Origin: Betaproteobacteria bacterium
GTDB taxonomy: Bacteria; Pseudomonadota; Gammaproteobacteria; Burkholderiales; Burkholderiaceae_C
Length of the DNA: 55,774 nt
Reading direction: 5' to 3'
NCBI GenBank assembly: GCA_009923315.1
Contig: RFTU01000007.1
Coordinates: forward strand, 1-55,774
Shown piece after piece: positions 1-9,250 of the stretch. A program made the translations under genes and the position numbers. A model generated the notes under the pieces. That model worked only from the letters and a program-made list of their open reading frames with translations, was not told where the DNA came from and ran no database searches. Each line of letters starts with the position of its first letter. The stretch's first letter is position 1.

Positions 1-1015
1 CACCGCGCATGCCGCTCCATCGGCTCCAAGCGCCCACAACCCGACCGCGACGACCCCCAAGGGTCTGCCCCATGCATCACCCTCGGTGCGCAAATTCGCC
101 CGCGAGCTCGGCGTGCCCCTGGTTGAAGTCAAGGGCAGTGGGGCCAAGGGTCGCATCACCCAAGCCGATGTGCAGGCCTTCACCCGGTCGGTGATGGCCG
201 GTGCGCTGCAAACGGCCGCACAGGCTGCCAAGGTGCCGGCCGGTGGCGGTGGTGAGGCGCTGGGCCTCATCCCCTGGCCCAAGGTCGACTTTGCGAAGTT
301 TGGGCCCATCGAGCGCAAGGAACTGGGCCGCATCAAGAAGATCAGCGGCGCCAACCTCTTGCGCAACGCGGTGATGATCCCTGCCGTCACCAACCATGAC
401 GACGCCGACATCACCGATCTCGAAGCCTTCCGGGTGGCCATCAACCAGGAAAACGACAAGAGCGCGAAGTCGGCCAGCGGTGCAGGTGCCGTGAAGGTCA
501 CGATGCTTGCCTTCCTGATCAAGGCCTGCGTGGCCGCGCTCAAGAAGTTCCCCGAGTTCAACAGCTCGCTGGATGGCGAGGAGTTGGTCGTCAAGCAGTA
601 CTGGCACATCGGCTTCGCGGCCGACACGCCCAACGGCCTGGTGGTGCCCGTGGTCAAGAATGCCGACCAAAAGGGTGTTCTGCAGATCAGTCAGGAGATG
701 GGCGAACTGGCCAAGAAGGCGCGCGAGGGCAAGCTCGGGCCTGCCGACATGAGCGGCGCCACCTTCACCATTTCCAGCCTGGGCGGCATTGGTGGGCGCT
801 ATTTCACGCCCATCATCAACGCACCGGAGGTGGCCATCCTGGGCGTCTGCAAGAGCCAGATGGAGCCGGTATGGAACGGCAAGGAATTCGTGCCCCGTCT
901 GATGCTGCCGCTGTCCCTGACCTGGGACCACCGGGTGATCGATGGCGCCGCAGCTGCGCGTTTCAACGCGTACCTGGGGCAGGTGCTGAGCGACTTCCGT
1001 CGCATTCTGTTGTGA
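1..1015 (+). CDS. aceF: Pyruvate dehydrogenase E2, dihydrolipoamide acetyltransferase (5' partial)
   Basis: This is the C-terminal part of the E2 core of the cytoplasmic pyruvate dehydrogenase complex, which moves acetyl groups from lipoyl-lysine to CoA. The frame is already open at base 2, so the start and the lipoyl domain(s) lie outside the window. What remains is an Ala/Pro linker, a peripheral-subunit-binding domain ([10 protein letters not shown], then [13 protein letters not shown]) and the catalytic acetyltransferase domain ending with the active-site motif DHRVIDG near base 930. The stop is 10 bases before the E3 start at 1026, so the two genes form one pdh operon. Family assignment is certain; 2-oxoglutarate dehydrogenase E2 is less likely because the E3 downstream is the lipoyl-bearing pdh type. 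Confidence 0.95.
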   Translation, partial: TAHAAPSAPSAHNPTATTPKGLPHASPSVRKFARELGVPLVEVKGSGAKGRITQADVQAFTRSVMAGALQTAAQAAKVPAGGGGEALGLIPWPKVDFAKFGPIERKELGRIKKISGANLLRNAVMIPAVTNHDDADITDLEAFRVAINQENDKSAKSASGAGAVKVTMLAFLIKACVAALKKFPEFNSSLDGEELVVKQYWHIGFAADTPNGLVVPVVKNADQKGVLQISQEMGELAKKAREGKLGPADMSGATFTISSLGGIGGRYFTPIINAPEVAILGVCKSQMEPVWNGKEFVPRLMLPLSLTWDHRVIDGAAAARFNAYLGQVLSDFRRILL

Positions 1016-1025
1016 GGTGACGCAG

Positions 1026-2900
1026 ATGGCGCTCCTGGATGTGAAGGTCCCCGATATCGGCGACTTCAAGGAAGTGGCCGTGATCGAGGTGCTGGTCAAG
1101 CCCGGCGACACGATCAAGGTGGAGCAGAGCCTGATCACGGTGGAGTCCGACAAGGCCTCCATGGAGATTCCCTCCAGCCACGCTGGCGTGGTCAAGGAAT
1201 TGAAGGTCAAGCTCGGCGACAAGGTGGCCGAGGGCACCGTGGTGCTGTCGCTGGAGGTGGCGGGCGCCCCCGCGTCTGCGCCTGCCGCTTCAGCGCCGGC
1301 CGCGGCCCCCGCAACGGTGCCAGTCGGTGCGTCGGCAGCGGCTGCCGCCTTCGAGTTGCCCGGTCGCCCCAGCGCGGTCGCCGATGGGGTCCCCTTGGCC
1401 ACCGTGGTGGCCGACGACGGCTCCCCCTTCGATCTGGATTGCGATGTGCTGGTCCTGGGCGCCGGGCCCGGTGGCTACAGCGCCGCGTTCCGCGCGGCCG
1501 ACCTCGGTCTGAAGGTGGTGCTGGTGGAGCGATATGCCGCTCTGGGCGGCGTGTGCCTGAATGTCGGGTGCATTCCCTCCAAGGCCCTGCTGCATGTGGC
1601 CGCGGTCATGGACGAGGTCGCTCACATGGCTGACCTGGGGGTGGAATTCGGTGCGCCCAAGCTGAACATCGAGAAGCTGCGTGGCCACAAGGAAAAGGTG
1701 ATCGGCAAGCTCACCGGTGGCCTGGCCGCCATGGCCAAGATGCGCAAGGTGACCGTGGTGCGTGGATATGGCGCGTTCACCGGCAGCCACCGCGTCACGG
1801 TCGAAGAGACCACCGGCACGGGGCAGGAGAAGACGGGCGGCAAGCAGGTCATCGCCTTCAAGCGCTGCATCATCGCGGCGGGCTCCCAAGCGGTGCGGCT
1901 TCCCTTCCTGCCCGAAGACCCGCGCATCGTGGACAGCACCGGGGCTCTCGCACTCAAGGAAGTGCCTCGAAAGATGCTCATCATCGGTGGCGGCATCATC
2001 GGTTTGGAAATGGGGACGGTCTACAGCACCCTTGGCGCGCGCCTGGATGTGGTGGAGATGCTCGATGGTCTGATGCAGGGCGCAGATCGAGACTTGGTCA
2101 AGGTGTGGCAGAAGATGAACGCTCACCGCTTCGACCACATCATGCTCAAGACCAAGACGGTGGGCGCACAGGTCACCCCCGAGGGCATCAAGGTGCAGTT
2201 TGAGGGACTCGATGGTGCCAAGAGCGAAGGCACTTATGACTTGGTCCTGCAGGCGGTAGGCCGCACGCCCAATGGCAAGAAGATTGCGGCCGACCGCGCC
2301 GGCGTGAAGGTCAGCGACCGCGGCTTTATCGATGTCGACATCCAGATGCGCACGAACATGGCGCATGTCTTCGCCATCGGCGACATCGTGGGCCAGCCGA
2401 TGTTGGCGCACAAGGCGGTGCACGAGGCGCATGTGGCGGCGGAGGTGATCGCCGGCGAGTTGCAGGGCCGGCAGGACTTGGCCAAAGCCGCGTTCAATGC
2501 GCGCGTGATCCCCAGCGTGGCCTACACCGACCCTGAGGTGGCTTGGGTGGGCCTCACGGAGGATCAAGCCAAGGCCCAGGGCATCCAGGTCAAGAAGGGC
2601 CTGTTCCCGTGGACGGCCTCAGGCCGCGCCATTGCCAATGGGCGCGACGAAGGCTTCACGAAGCTGCTGTTCGATGATTCGCCTGAGGCCCAAGGCCACG
2701 GCAGGATTCTGGGCGGCGGCATCGTGGGCACTCATGCCGGAGACATGATCGGCGAGATCGCGCTGGCCATCGAAATGGGAGCCGATGCGGTGGACATCGG
2801 CAAGACCATCCACCCGCATCCCACACTGGGCGAAAGCATCGGCATGGCCGCGGAGGTGGCGCACGGCTCGTGCACCGACTTGCCGCCTGCCAAGCGCTGA
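1026..2900 (+). CDS. lpdA: Dihydrolipoamide dehydrogenase (E3) with N-terminal lipoyl domain
   Basis: This FAD/NAD flavoprotein reoxidises dihydrolipoamide of the pyruvate dehydrogenase complex. The 624-residue product is a fusion. Residues 1-80 are a lipoyl domain with the lipoylation site ESDKASMEI (Lys43), residues 80-130 an Ala/Pro linker, and the rest a full E3. Visible E3 motifs are the FAD fold [11 protein letters not shown], the redox disulfide CLNVGC (Cys177 and Cys182), a second dinucleotide fold [15 protein letters not shown], and the catalytic HPHPT near the C-terminus. I chose ATG 1026 because GAGGTGA lies five bases upstream; an in-frame GTG at 1017 lies inside that ribosome binding site. 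Lipoyl-E3 fusions are known for pdh operons of betaproteobacteria and Neisseria. Confidence 0.95.
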   Translation: MALLDVKVPDIGDFKEVAVIEVLVKPGDTIKVEQSLITVESDKASMEIPSSHAGVVKELKVKLGDKVAEGTVVLSLEVAGAPASAPAASAPAAAPATVPVGASAAAAAFELPGRPSAVADGVPLATVVADDGSPFDLDCDVLVLGAGPGGYSAAFRAADLGLKVVLVERYAALGGVCLNVGCIPSKALLHVAAVMDEVAHMADLGVEFGAPKLNIEKLRGHKEKVIGKLTGGLAAMAKMRKVTVVRGYGAFTGSHRVTVEETTGTGQEKTGGKQVIAFKRCIIAAGSQAVRLPFLPEDPRIVDSTGALALKEVPRKMLIIGGGIIGLEMGTVYSTLGARLDVVEMLDGLMQGADRDLVKVWQKMNAHRFDHIMLKTKTVGAQVTPEGIKVQFEGLDGAKSEGTYDLVLQAVGRTPNGKKIAADRAGVKVSDRGFIDVDIQMRTNMAHVFAIGDIVGQPMLAHKAVHEAHVAAEVIAGELQGRQDLAKAAFNARVIPSVAYTDPEVAWVGLTEDQAKAQGIQVKKGLFPWTASGRAIANGRDEGFTKLLFDDSPEAQGHGRILGGGIVGTHAGDMIGEIALAIEMGADAVDIGKTIHPHPTLGESIGMAAEVAHGSCTDLPPAKR

Positions 2901-2906
2901 AGCGGT

Positions 2907-3458
2907 TCAAGCGATGTCGCTGCAGTGCAATTCGAACTGTCCGCTGCGTCGACAGGCAAAGAAGTGCCGCAGCGTCACCTTGACGGTACGAAACGCCAGT
3001 TCGTCCCAGGGCACTTCGTGCTCGGCGAACAGGCGAGCCTCAATGGTCTCGGGGCCTGGGTTGAAGGTGTCGCTCTTGAGCGTGGCCAGGTAGAACAGAT
3101 GCACCTGGCCCACCTGAACCACATTCAACAGCGAGAACAAGGGGCCGAGCTCTATCAGGGCGCCGGCCTCTTCATCGGTCTCTCGGCGCGCGCCGTCGGC
3201 CGTCGATTCGCCCAGTTCAAGAAAGCCCGCCGGCAGCGTCCAGTAACCGTGGCGGGGCTCGATGTTGCGCCGGCACAGCAGGACCTTGTCTTGCCAGACC
3301 GGCACCGTTCCGACCACGTTCAACGGGTTTTCGTACTGGATATGGCCGCAGGCGCTGCAGATGGCCCGCTCTCGGTTGTCTTCCGGCGGCACGCGGTAGG
3401 CCACCGCCGTGCCACACGCTCGGCAGTGCTGGATGCGGGCTCGTTGACTCAGCAACAT
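2907..3458 (-). CDS. Nudix hydrolase with N-terminal zinc ribbon
   Basis: This is a 183-residue Nudix phosphohydrolase that probably cleaves a nucleoside-diphosphate-linked metabolite such as ADP-ribose or NADH; the substrate cannot be read from sequence. Two CxxC pairs (CRAC and CSAC) form an N-terminal zinc ribbon as in NudC-type proteins. The Nudix box is intact: GFLELGE, seven residues, then RETDEEAGA. The gene converges on lpdA with six bases between stops and diverges from the GST gene. ATG 3458 is preceded by TACACT seven bases upstream and by no Shine-Dalgarno, which suggests a leaderless transcript; a GTG at 3488 with AAGGGG upstream is the alternative start. Confidence 0.85.
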   Translation of the reverse strand: MLLSQRARIQHCRACGTAVAYRVPPEDNRERAICSACGHIQYENPLNVVGTVPVWQDKVLLCRRNIEPRHGYWTLPAGFLELGESTADGARRETDEEAGALIELGPLFSLLNVVQVGQVHLFYLATLKSDTFNPGPETIEARLFAEHEVPWDELAFRTVKVTLRHFFACRRSGQFELHCSDIA

Positions 3459-3465
3459 GGGGCTC

Positions 3466-3471
3466 AGTGTA
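3466..3471 (-). promoter_or_regulatory. -10-like hexamer TACACT before the Nudix gene
   Basis: Read on the minus strand, TACACT ends seven bases before ATG 3458. No Shine-Dalgarno lies between. Four of six bases match TATAAT, including the key A2 and T6. I see no convincing -35 element. Confidence 0.35.
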
Positions 3472-3520
3472 GTGCTGTCGTGCCGCACGGGCCCCTTGAA
3501 TGACCATTCGCAGGAGCCTC

Positions 3521-4162
3521 ATGGAACTCTTCAATTACTACCGATCCTCCGCTTCCTATCGCGTGCGCATCGCGCTGGCGCTCAAGGGGCTGGACTACAC
3601 CTACACGGCGGTGCACCTGGCACGCGGCGAGCAGCTCAAGGAATCCTACGCCAGTGTTTCGGCCACACGCCTGGTGCCCACCCTGCGCGAAGACGACGGA
3701 ACCCTGCTGACCCAGTCCTTGGCCATCATCGAGTACCTCGACGAGACCCATCCGCAGCCGGCGCTGCTGCCCGCTGATGCGCGCGGGCGTGCCCGAGCGC
3801 GCGCCCTGGCCTACGACATCGCGTGTGAAATCCACCCGATCAACAACCTGCGGGTGCTGCGCTACTTGAGCGCAGACCTGAAGGTCAGCGAAGACGATAA
3901 GAACCGCTGGTACCGCCACTGGGTGGAAACGGGGCTGGCAGCCGTGGAGCGTCAACTCGCAGACCATCCGGCCACCGGGCGGTATTGCCATGGCGATGCG
4001 CCCACCATCGCCGACATCACCCTGGTGCCGCAGATCTTCAATGCCCGGCGCTTTGACTGTCGGTTGGACCATGTGCCCACGGTGATGCGCATCTTCGAGC
4101 AGTGCATGACGCAGGATGCCTTCAACCAGACACAACCCGCGGCGTGCCCGGACGCCGAGTAG
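3521..4162 (+). CDS. maiA: Zeta-class glutathione S-transferase / maleylacetoacetate isomerase
   Basis: The 213-residue protein belongs to the zeta GST family, which isomerises maleylacetoacetate to fumarylacetoacetate in tyrosine/homogentisate breakdown. The N-terminal thioredoxin-fold motif SSASYRVRIALALKG matches the zeta signature, with Ala where many members have Cys (SSC). A C-terminal all-helical GST domain follows. ATG 3521 is supported by AGGAG at 3512-3516. No other homogentisate-pathway gene is in the window, so a general glutathione-dependent role cannot be excluded. pgeF starts 12 bases downstream. Confidence 0.85.
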   Translation: MELFNYYRSSASYRVRIALALKGLDYTYTAVHLARGEQLKESYASVSATRLVPTLREDDGTLLTQSLAIIEYLDETHPQPALLPADARGRARARALAYDIACEIHPINNLRVLRYLSADLKVSEDDKNRWYRHWVETGLAAVERQLADHPATGRYCHGDAPTIADITLVPQIFNARRFDCRLDHVPTVMRIFEQCMTQDAFNQTQPAACPDAE

Positions 4163-4174
4163 GGCACCCGCTCC

Positions 4175-5050
4175 ATGTCCGCTGTTGAGCTGATGACACC
4201 TGACTGGCCCGTGCCGGGCCATGTGGGAGCGGGCATGTCGACGCGCAAGGGGGGCGTGAGCCTGGGGCCCTACGCCAGCCTGAACCTGCGCCCGGTGGGC
4301 TTGGATGCTGCGCCGACCAAAGCACCCAAGGCCAGGCACAGCGCACAGGACCCAGGGGAACTGGGAGCCGCCGGGCCGGATGACGCCGAGGCGGTGGCGG
4401 AAAACATCCGGCGTTTTGAATCGGCCATCGGCGTGCGGCCCGTGTTCTTGAGGCAAGTGCACGGCACGGGTGTGGTCAACCTGGACGGGATGGACGGCGG
4501 GCGCGACGGCGGGTCCGATGGACTGCCCACGGCAGACGCGGCCGTGACCACGCGCCGCGATGTCGCTTGCACCGTGCTGGTGGCCGATTGCCTGCCCGTC
4601 TTGTTCGCCGACCGGCAGGGGCGGGCCGTCGGGGCTGCGCATGCGGGCTGGCGTGGGTTGGCCGCTGGCGTGTTGGAAGCCACGCTCCAATCCTTGTGCC
4701 AGGCTGCGTCCTGCGAGCCGCCCGAGGTACTGGCCTGGCTCGGCCCGTGTATTGGGCCTGACGCCTTCGAAGTGGGCGAGGATGTGTTGCAGGCATTCGG
4801 AGCAGCGGCCCCCACGCCCCAGGCCGTGGCCCATCCTCGGGCAGCCTTCACCTACTCGCCACGCCCGGATGGCACACCGCGGTGGCGGGCCGACCTGGCC
4901 GGCCTGGCCCAGGACCGGCTGCGCTCGGCCGGCGTGCGCCAGATCAGCGGCAGCGGTCTGTGTACGGTGCGTGACCCCTCAAGGTTCTTTTCGTTCCGTC
5001 GCGACGGGCTCACCGGCCGGATGGCGGCCAGCGTCTGGCGGCGTTCCTGA
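4175..5050 (+). CDS. pgeF: Laccase-domain protein, peptidoglycan editing factor PgeF (YfiH family)
   Basis: The family corresponds to E. coli YfiH/PgeF, a cytoplasmic amidase proposed to remove wrongly incorporated Ser from peptidoglycan precursors; older annotations call it polyphenol oxidase. Family motifs are clear: STRKGGVS near residue 22, RQVHGTG, ADCLPVLFA, the metal-site HAGWRG, WLGPCIG and SGLCTV. At 291 residues it is longer than usual. A roughly 20-residue low-complexity insert follows residue 48, and a Gly/Asp-rich stretch follows the RQVHGTG block. Its last 72 bases overlap, tail to tail, the small membrane-protein gene on the other strand. Confidence 0.9.
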   Translation: MSAVELMTPDWPVPGHVGAGMSTRKGGVSLGPYASLNLRPVGLDAAPTKAPKARHSAQDPGELGAAGPDDAEAVAENIRRFESAIGVRPVFLRQVHGTGVVNLDGMDGGRDGGSDGLPTADAAVTTRRDVACTVLVADCLPVLFADRQGRAVGAAHAGWRGLAAGVLEATLQSLCQAASCEPPEVLAWLGPCIGPDAFEVGEDVLQAFGAAAPTPQAVAHPRAAFTYSPRPDGTPRWRADLAGLAQDRLRSAGVRQISGSGLCTVRDPSRFFSFRRDGLTGRMAASVWRRS

Positions 5051-5239
5051 GGAGGATAAGGCGATGCGGGCTCGTCGGCGCATGGGGGTTCCCAACAGGT
5101 ACATCACGATACCCAAGGGCAGCAGCCCGTACAGGATGAAGGTGAACAGTGCGCCCAGCCACGTGCCCTGGGGCGACAAGGCCTCTACGATGGACATCAT
5201 CAGCACCACGTACATCCAGGCGATGGCCACCAGGTACAT
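4979..5239 (-). CDS. Small two-helix membrane protein of unknown function
   Basis: The 86-residue product starts with two hydrophobic segments, roughly residues 1-20 and 30-52 (the latter ending in LPLGIVMYLLG), followed by a basic PMRRRAR stretch and a polar tail. This looks like a small inner-membrane protein with positive charges on the cytoplasmic side. I chose ATG 5239 because the hydrophobic part begins there; a start at 5320 would add 27 residues that look non-coding. I do not recognise a characterised family. The tail overlaps the 3' end of pgeF by 72 bases in antisense, so the last 24 codons are constrained by both genes. Confidence 0.7.
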   Translation of the reverse strand: MYLVAIAWMYVVLMMSIVEALSPQGTWLGALFTFILYGLLPLGIVMYLLGTPMRRRARIALSSSGTPPDAGRHPAGEPVATERKEP

Positions 5240-5318
5240 GCGACAGGCTCCGGTTATCGTGGGGCGACCACCGGGGCGCCCCATCCGATATTGTGCGGAC
5301 CAGGATGCCAGCCCTGTC

Positions 5319-5347
5319 ATGACCAGGAAAGATTGCCGGGCTAGAGT
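5319..5347 (+). promoter_or_regulatory. Candidate phaC promoter
   Basis: ATGACC (5319-5324) and TAGAGT (5342-5347) are separated by 17 bases. Each matches the sigma-70 consensus at four of six positions. The site lies 36 bases before the phaC start. Confidence 0.35.
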
Positions 5348-5383
5348 GTGGGCATTCTCCCCGGATAGCAGCAGGAGCCCGTG

Positions 5384-7063
5384 ATGGCCAAGAAACAGTC
5401 CACCCCCAGTTCCTCAAGCGGCGACGCTCAGGCCTTCGGCCATGCCGTGGGTGACGCGTTCAAAGCCATGGCCGCCCTGAATCTGCCTCTGCAGGACTTG
5501 GCTCGGCTGCAGCAGAACTATCTGCAGGAAGTGAGCAGCCTGTGGAACCAGGCCTTGGGCGCCTCATCCGAGGCAGCGCCGATCAAGGACCGCCGCTTCG
5601 CCTCGCAGGCCTGGGCGCAGAACCCGATGGCGGCCTTCACCGCACGTGCTTATCTGCTCAATGCCCGCACGCTCATGGAGATGGCCGAAGCCGTCGAAGG
5701 CGACGCCAAGACCAAGGCCCGCGTGCGCTTTGCGGTCCAGCAATGGATCGATGCGGCCAGTCCGGCCAACTTCCTGGCCCTGAACCCCGAGGCCCAGCAA
5801 AAGGCCCTGGATACCCAGGGGCAAAGCATCGCCAGAGGCCTGGAACAGTTGCTGGCCGACATCCGCCAGGGCCACATGAGCCAGACGGATGAAGCTGTGT
5901 TTGAGGTGGGTCGCAATGTGGCCACCACCGAGGGCTCGGTGGTTTTCGAGAACGACTTGATGCAGCTCATCGAGTACAAGCCGCTGACCGCGCAGGTGCA
6001 TGAGAAGCCCATGCTCTTCGTGCCGCCTTGCATCAACAAGTACTACATTCTCGACCTCCAGCCCGACAACTCCGTGATCCGCTACACGGTGGAGCAGGGC
6101 CATCGCCTGTTCGTGGTCAGCTGGCGCAACCCAGACGAGAGCCTGGCCCACAAGTCCTGGGACGACTACATCGCCGAGGGCCCCCTCAAGGCGATCGAAG
6201 TCGTGCAGGCCATCACGGGCCAGGACCAGTTCAATATGCTGGGCTTCTGCGTGGGCGGCACCATCCTCACCACTGCCCTGGCGGTGCTGGCCGCGCGCGG
6301 TCAGCAGCCTGCTTCCAGCGTGACCCTGCTCACCACCTTGCTCGACTTCAGCAACACCGGCATCCTGGACATCTTTGTCGATGAGCCGATGGTGCAGATG
6401 CGGGAGATGACCATCGGCGCCGATGCGCCCAGCGGCCCCAGTCTGCTCAAGGGTGGCGAACTGGCCGCCACCTTCAGCTTCCTGCGACCGAACGACTTGG
6501 TCTGGAACTATGTGGTGGGCAACTACCTCAAGGGCGAGACGCCGCCGCCCTTTGACCTGTTGTACTGGAACTCCGACAGCACCAACCTGCCCGGTCCGAT
6601 GTACTGCTGGTATCTGCGCCACCTGTACCTGCAAAACGAACTGCGCATCCCCGGCCGGCTGAGCACCTGTGGAGAGGCCGTCGACGTCGGTGCCATCAAG
6701 GCCCCGTTCTATCTGTACGCGTCACGCGAAGACCACATCGTTCCCTGGGACGCCGCCTACCGCAGCACCCAGATGATCAAGGGCAAGAAGCGCTTTGTGA
6801 TGGGAGCCTCCGGGCACATCGCCGGCGTCATCAACCCCCCAGCCAAGGGCAAGCGTCACTTTTGGACCAACGATCGCCTGGTCGACCAGGCGGATGACTG
6901 GTTGTCCGCCGCCACTGAGCATCCGGGCTCTTGGTGGACGGACTGGAGCAAGTGGCTGGCCACGCATGGCGGCAAGAAGGTCGCGGCGCCCAAGGCGCCA
7001 GGCAATCGGCAATACAGGGCCATCGAACCCGCCCCAGGCCGCTACGTGAAACAGAAGACTTGA
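5384..7063 (+). CDS. phaC: Class I poly(3-hydroxyalkanoate) synthase
   Basis: PhaC polymerises 3-hydroxybutyryl-CoA into polyhydroxybutyrate at the surface of cytoplasmic granules. The 559-residue length fits class I synthases. The alpha/beta-hydrolase lipase-like box reads GFCVGG with nucleophile Cys289; the other triad members are Asp450 (SREDHIVPW) and His478 (ASGHIAGV). ATG 5384 has AGGAG at 5373-5377; the GTG at 5381 is too close to it. phaA follows after 115 bases and phaB after that, giving the classical phaCAB order. No phaR or phasin gene lies in the window. Confidence 0.97.
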   Translation: MAKKQSTPSSSSGDAQAFGHAVGDAFKAMAALNLPLQDLARLQQNYLQEVSSLWNQALGASSEAAPIKDRRFASQAWAQNPMAAFTARAYLLNARTLMEMAEAVEGDAKTKARVRFAVQQWIDAASPANFLALNPEAQQKALDTQGQSIARGLEQLLADIRQGHMSQTDEAVFEVGRNVATTEGSVVFENDLMQLIEYKPLTAQVHEKPMLFVPPCINKYYILDLQPDNSVIRYTVEQGHRLFVVSWRNPDESLAHKSWDDYIAEGPLKAIEVVQAITGQDQFNMLGFCVGGTILTTALAVLAARGQQPASSVTLLTTLLDFSNTGILDIFVDEPMVQMREMTIGADAPSGPSLLKGGELAATFSFLRPNDLVWNYVVGNYLKGETPPPFDLLYWNSDSTNLPGPMYCWYLRHLYLQNELRIPGRLSTCGEAVDVGAIKAPFYLYASREDHIVPWDAAYRSTQMIKGKKRFVMGASGHIAGVINPPAKGKRHFWTNDRLVDQADDWLSAATEHPGSWWTDWSKWLATHGGKKVAAPKAPGNRQYRAIEPAPGRYVKQKT

Positions 7064-7178
7064 CCGCCGTCAGGTCCCATCGGGCTGAACCTGCAACGAT
7101 TTGTATCCCGCTTGAACCCTGCCGCAGCCTTCGTGTGAACCCAGCGCGGCATCCCAACAGAAACCTCAGGAGACTTTC

Positions 7179-8360
7179 ATGAGCCATGACATCGTCATCG
7201 TCGCCGCCACCCGCACCGCCGTGGGCAAGTTCGGCGGCACCCTGGCCAAAACCCCGGCCACCGAGTTGGGCAGCGTCGTCATCGCCGAGTTGCTGCGGCG
7301 CACGGGCGTGGCCGCCGATCAGGTGGGTGAGGTGATCATGGGCCAGGTGCTGGCAGCCGGTGTGGGCCAGAACGCGGCCCGTCAAGCGATGATGAAGGCG
7401 GGTCTGGCCAAGGAAACGCCGGCTCTGACCATCAACGCGGTGTGCGGCTCGGGACTCAAGGCCGTGATGCTGGCTGCACAGGCTGTGGCTTGGGGCGACA
7501 GCGACATCGTCATCGCCGGTGGCCAGGAGAACATGAGCGCCAGCCCCCATGTACTCTTGGGCAGTCGAGACGGCCAGCGCATGGGTGACTGGAAGATGGT
7601 CGACTCCATGATCGTCGATGGCTTATGGGACGTCTACAACCAGTACCACATGGGCATCACCGCTGAGAACGTGGCCAAGGCCCATGGGATCACGCGTGAC
7701 ATGCAGGACGCCCTGGCCCTGGCTTCCCAGCAAAAGGCCGCCGCCGCACAGGATGCCGGCAAGTTCGTGGATGAAATCGTCGGCGTGAGCATCCCTCAGC
7801 GCAAGGGCGACCCCATCGTCTTCAACAGCGATGAGTTCATCAACAAGAAGACCCATGCAGAGGCACTGGCGGGTTTGCGTCCGGCTTTTGACAAGGCGGG
7901 CACCGTGACCGCCGGTAACGCCTCGGGCATCAACGATGGCGCGGCGGCCGTGATGGTGATGAACGCCAAGAAGGCGGCTGCCCTGGGCCTCAAGCCCCTG
8001 GCCCGCATTGCCGCGTTCGGCACCAGTGGCTTGGACCCGGCCACCATGGGCATGGGACCGGTGCCGGCCTCGCAAAAGGCACTGGCGCGCGCCGGATGGA
8101 AGGCGCAGGATGTGGACCTGTTCGAATTGAACGAAGCCTTCGCCGCTCAAGCGTGTGCGGTCAACAAGGCTCTGGACATTGATCCGGCCCGTGTGAATGT
8201 CAACGGCGGCGCCATTGCCATCGGTCACCCCATCGGGGCTTCGGGCTGCCGCATCCTCGTGACCTTGCTGCACGAAATGCAGCGTCGCAACGCCAAGAAG
8301 GGCTTGGCTGCGCTGTGCATCGGCGGCGGCATGGGCGTTTCGCTGGCCGTGGAGCGCTGA
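7179..8360 (+). CDS. phaA: Acetyl-CoA C-acetyltransferase (beta-ketothiolase)
   Basis: PhaA condenses two acetyl-CoA to acetoacetyl-CoA, the first step of PHB synthesis. The 393-residue product shows all thiolase landmarks: acyl-accepting Cys89 in INAVCGSGLKAV, the motif NEAFAAQ, the catalytic His of GHPIGASG and the second Cys of CIGGGMG near the C-terminus. The start has CAGGAGAC about seven bases upstream. It lies between phaC and phaB on the same strand, which supports a role in polymer synthesis over acetoacetate breakdown. Confidence 0.97.
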   Translation: MSHDIVIVAATRTAVGKFGGTLAKTPATELGSVVIAELLRRTGVAADQVGEVIMGQVLAAGVGQNAARQAMMKAGLAKETPALTINAVCGSGLKAVMLAAQAVAWGDSDIVIAGGQENMSASPHVLLGSRDGQRMGDWKMVDSMIVDGLWDVYNQYHMGITAENVAKAHGITRDMQDALALASQQKAAAAQDAGKFVDEIVGVSIPQRKGDPIVFNSDEFINKKTHAEALAGLRPAFDKAGTVTAGNASGINDGAAAVMVMNAKKAAALGLKPLARIAAFGTSGLDPATMGMGPVPASQKALARAGWKAQDVDLFELNEAFAAQACAVNKALDIDPARVNVNGGAIAIGHPIGASGCRILVTLLHEMQRRNAKKGLAALCIGGGMGVSLAVER

Positions 8361-8370
8361 TCAACCCCCA

Positions 8371-8398
8371 TTGACGCGGTGGTGCCGACCCGTACGAT
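8371..8398 (+). promoter_or_regulatory. Candidate internal promoter for phaB
   Basis: TTGACG (8371-8376) and TACGAT (8393-8398) are 16 bases apart in the phaA-phaB gap. They match the sigma-70 -35 at five of six and the -10 at four of six positions. The site could allow phaB expression apart from phaCA. Confidence 0.45.
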
Positions 8399-8472
8399 GG
8401 GGCGTCGATCGCTGCGAAAACCGTCTATTCAAACCGAGGGATACCCTCATTTTTCAGAGGTAGGAGACACTC

Positions 8473-9210
8473 ATGAGTCACAGAGTTGCGTATGTCACCG
8501 GCGGCATGGGCGGCATCGGAACCGCCATCTGCCAACGTCTGCACAAGGACGGCTTCAAGGTCATCGCGGGCTGCGGCCCCACCCGTGACTACGACAAGTG
8601 GCTGGCCGAGCAGCGGACTTTGGGGTACAGCTTCTTCGCCTCCGTGGGCAACGTGTCGGATTGGGAGTCGACCACGCAGGCCTTCGCCAAGGCCAAGGCT
8701 GAGCATGGCCCCATTGACGTGCTGGTCAACAACGCCGGTATCACGCGCGACCGCATGTTTCTGAAGATGACCCGTGAGGATTGGGACGCGGTGATCGACA
8801 CCAACCTGAACTCCATGTTCAATGTGACCAAGCAGGTGGTGCCCGATATGGTGGAGCGCGGTTGGGGCCGCATCATCCAGATTTCATCGGTCAACGGTGA
8901 GAAGGGTCAGGCGGGTCAGACGAATTACTCGGCCGCCAAGGCGGGCATGCACGGCTTCACCATGGCACTTGCCCAGGAAATGGCGAACAAGGGCGTCACG
9001 GTCAACACCGTGAGCCCGGGCTACATCGGCACCGACATGGTCCGCGCCATCAAGCCCGAGGTGCTCGAAAAGATCGTGGCCACCATCCCCGTCAAGCGCT
9101 TGGGCACACCCGAGGAAATCGGCTCCATCGTGGGGTGGCTTGCCGGTGAAGATTCCGGTTTCACCACGGGAGCGGACTTCTCCTGCAACGGCGGTCTGCA
9201 CATGGGGTGA
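8473..9210 (+). CDS. phaB: NADPH-dependent acetoacetyl-CoA reductase
   Basis: PhaB reduces acetoacetyl-CoA to (R)-3-hydroxybutyryl-CoA, the monomer used by PhaC. The 245-residue protein is a short-chain dehydrogenase: cofactor motif TGGMGGIG at residues 9-16, NNAG at 86-89 and the catalytic Ser139, Tyr152, Lys156 (YSAAK). The ending FSCNGGLHMG is typical of PhaB. GGTAGGAGAC precedes the ATG. Transcription ends in a hairpin about 60 bases downstream that lies inside the convergent mnmH gene. Confidence 0.97.
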   Translation: MSHRVAYVTGGMGGIGTAICQRLHKDGFKVIAGCGPTRDYDKWLAEQRTLGYSFFASVGNVSDWESTTQAFAKAKAEHGPIDVLVNNAGITRDRMFLKMTREDWDAVIDTNLNSMFNVTKQVVPDMVERGWGRIIQISSVNGEKGQAGQTNYSAAKAGMHGFTMALAQEMANKGVTVNTVSPGYIGTDMVRAIKPEVLEKIVATIPVKRLGTPEEIGSIVGWLAGEDSGFTTGADFSCNGGLHMG

Positions 9211-9250
9211 TCCCCAGGCCGGCCACATCCCGGGGCGGCGGCTTGCCGCA

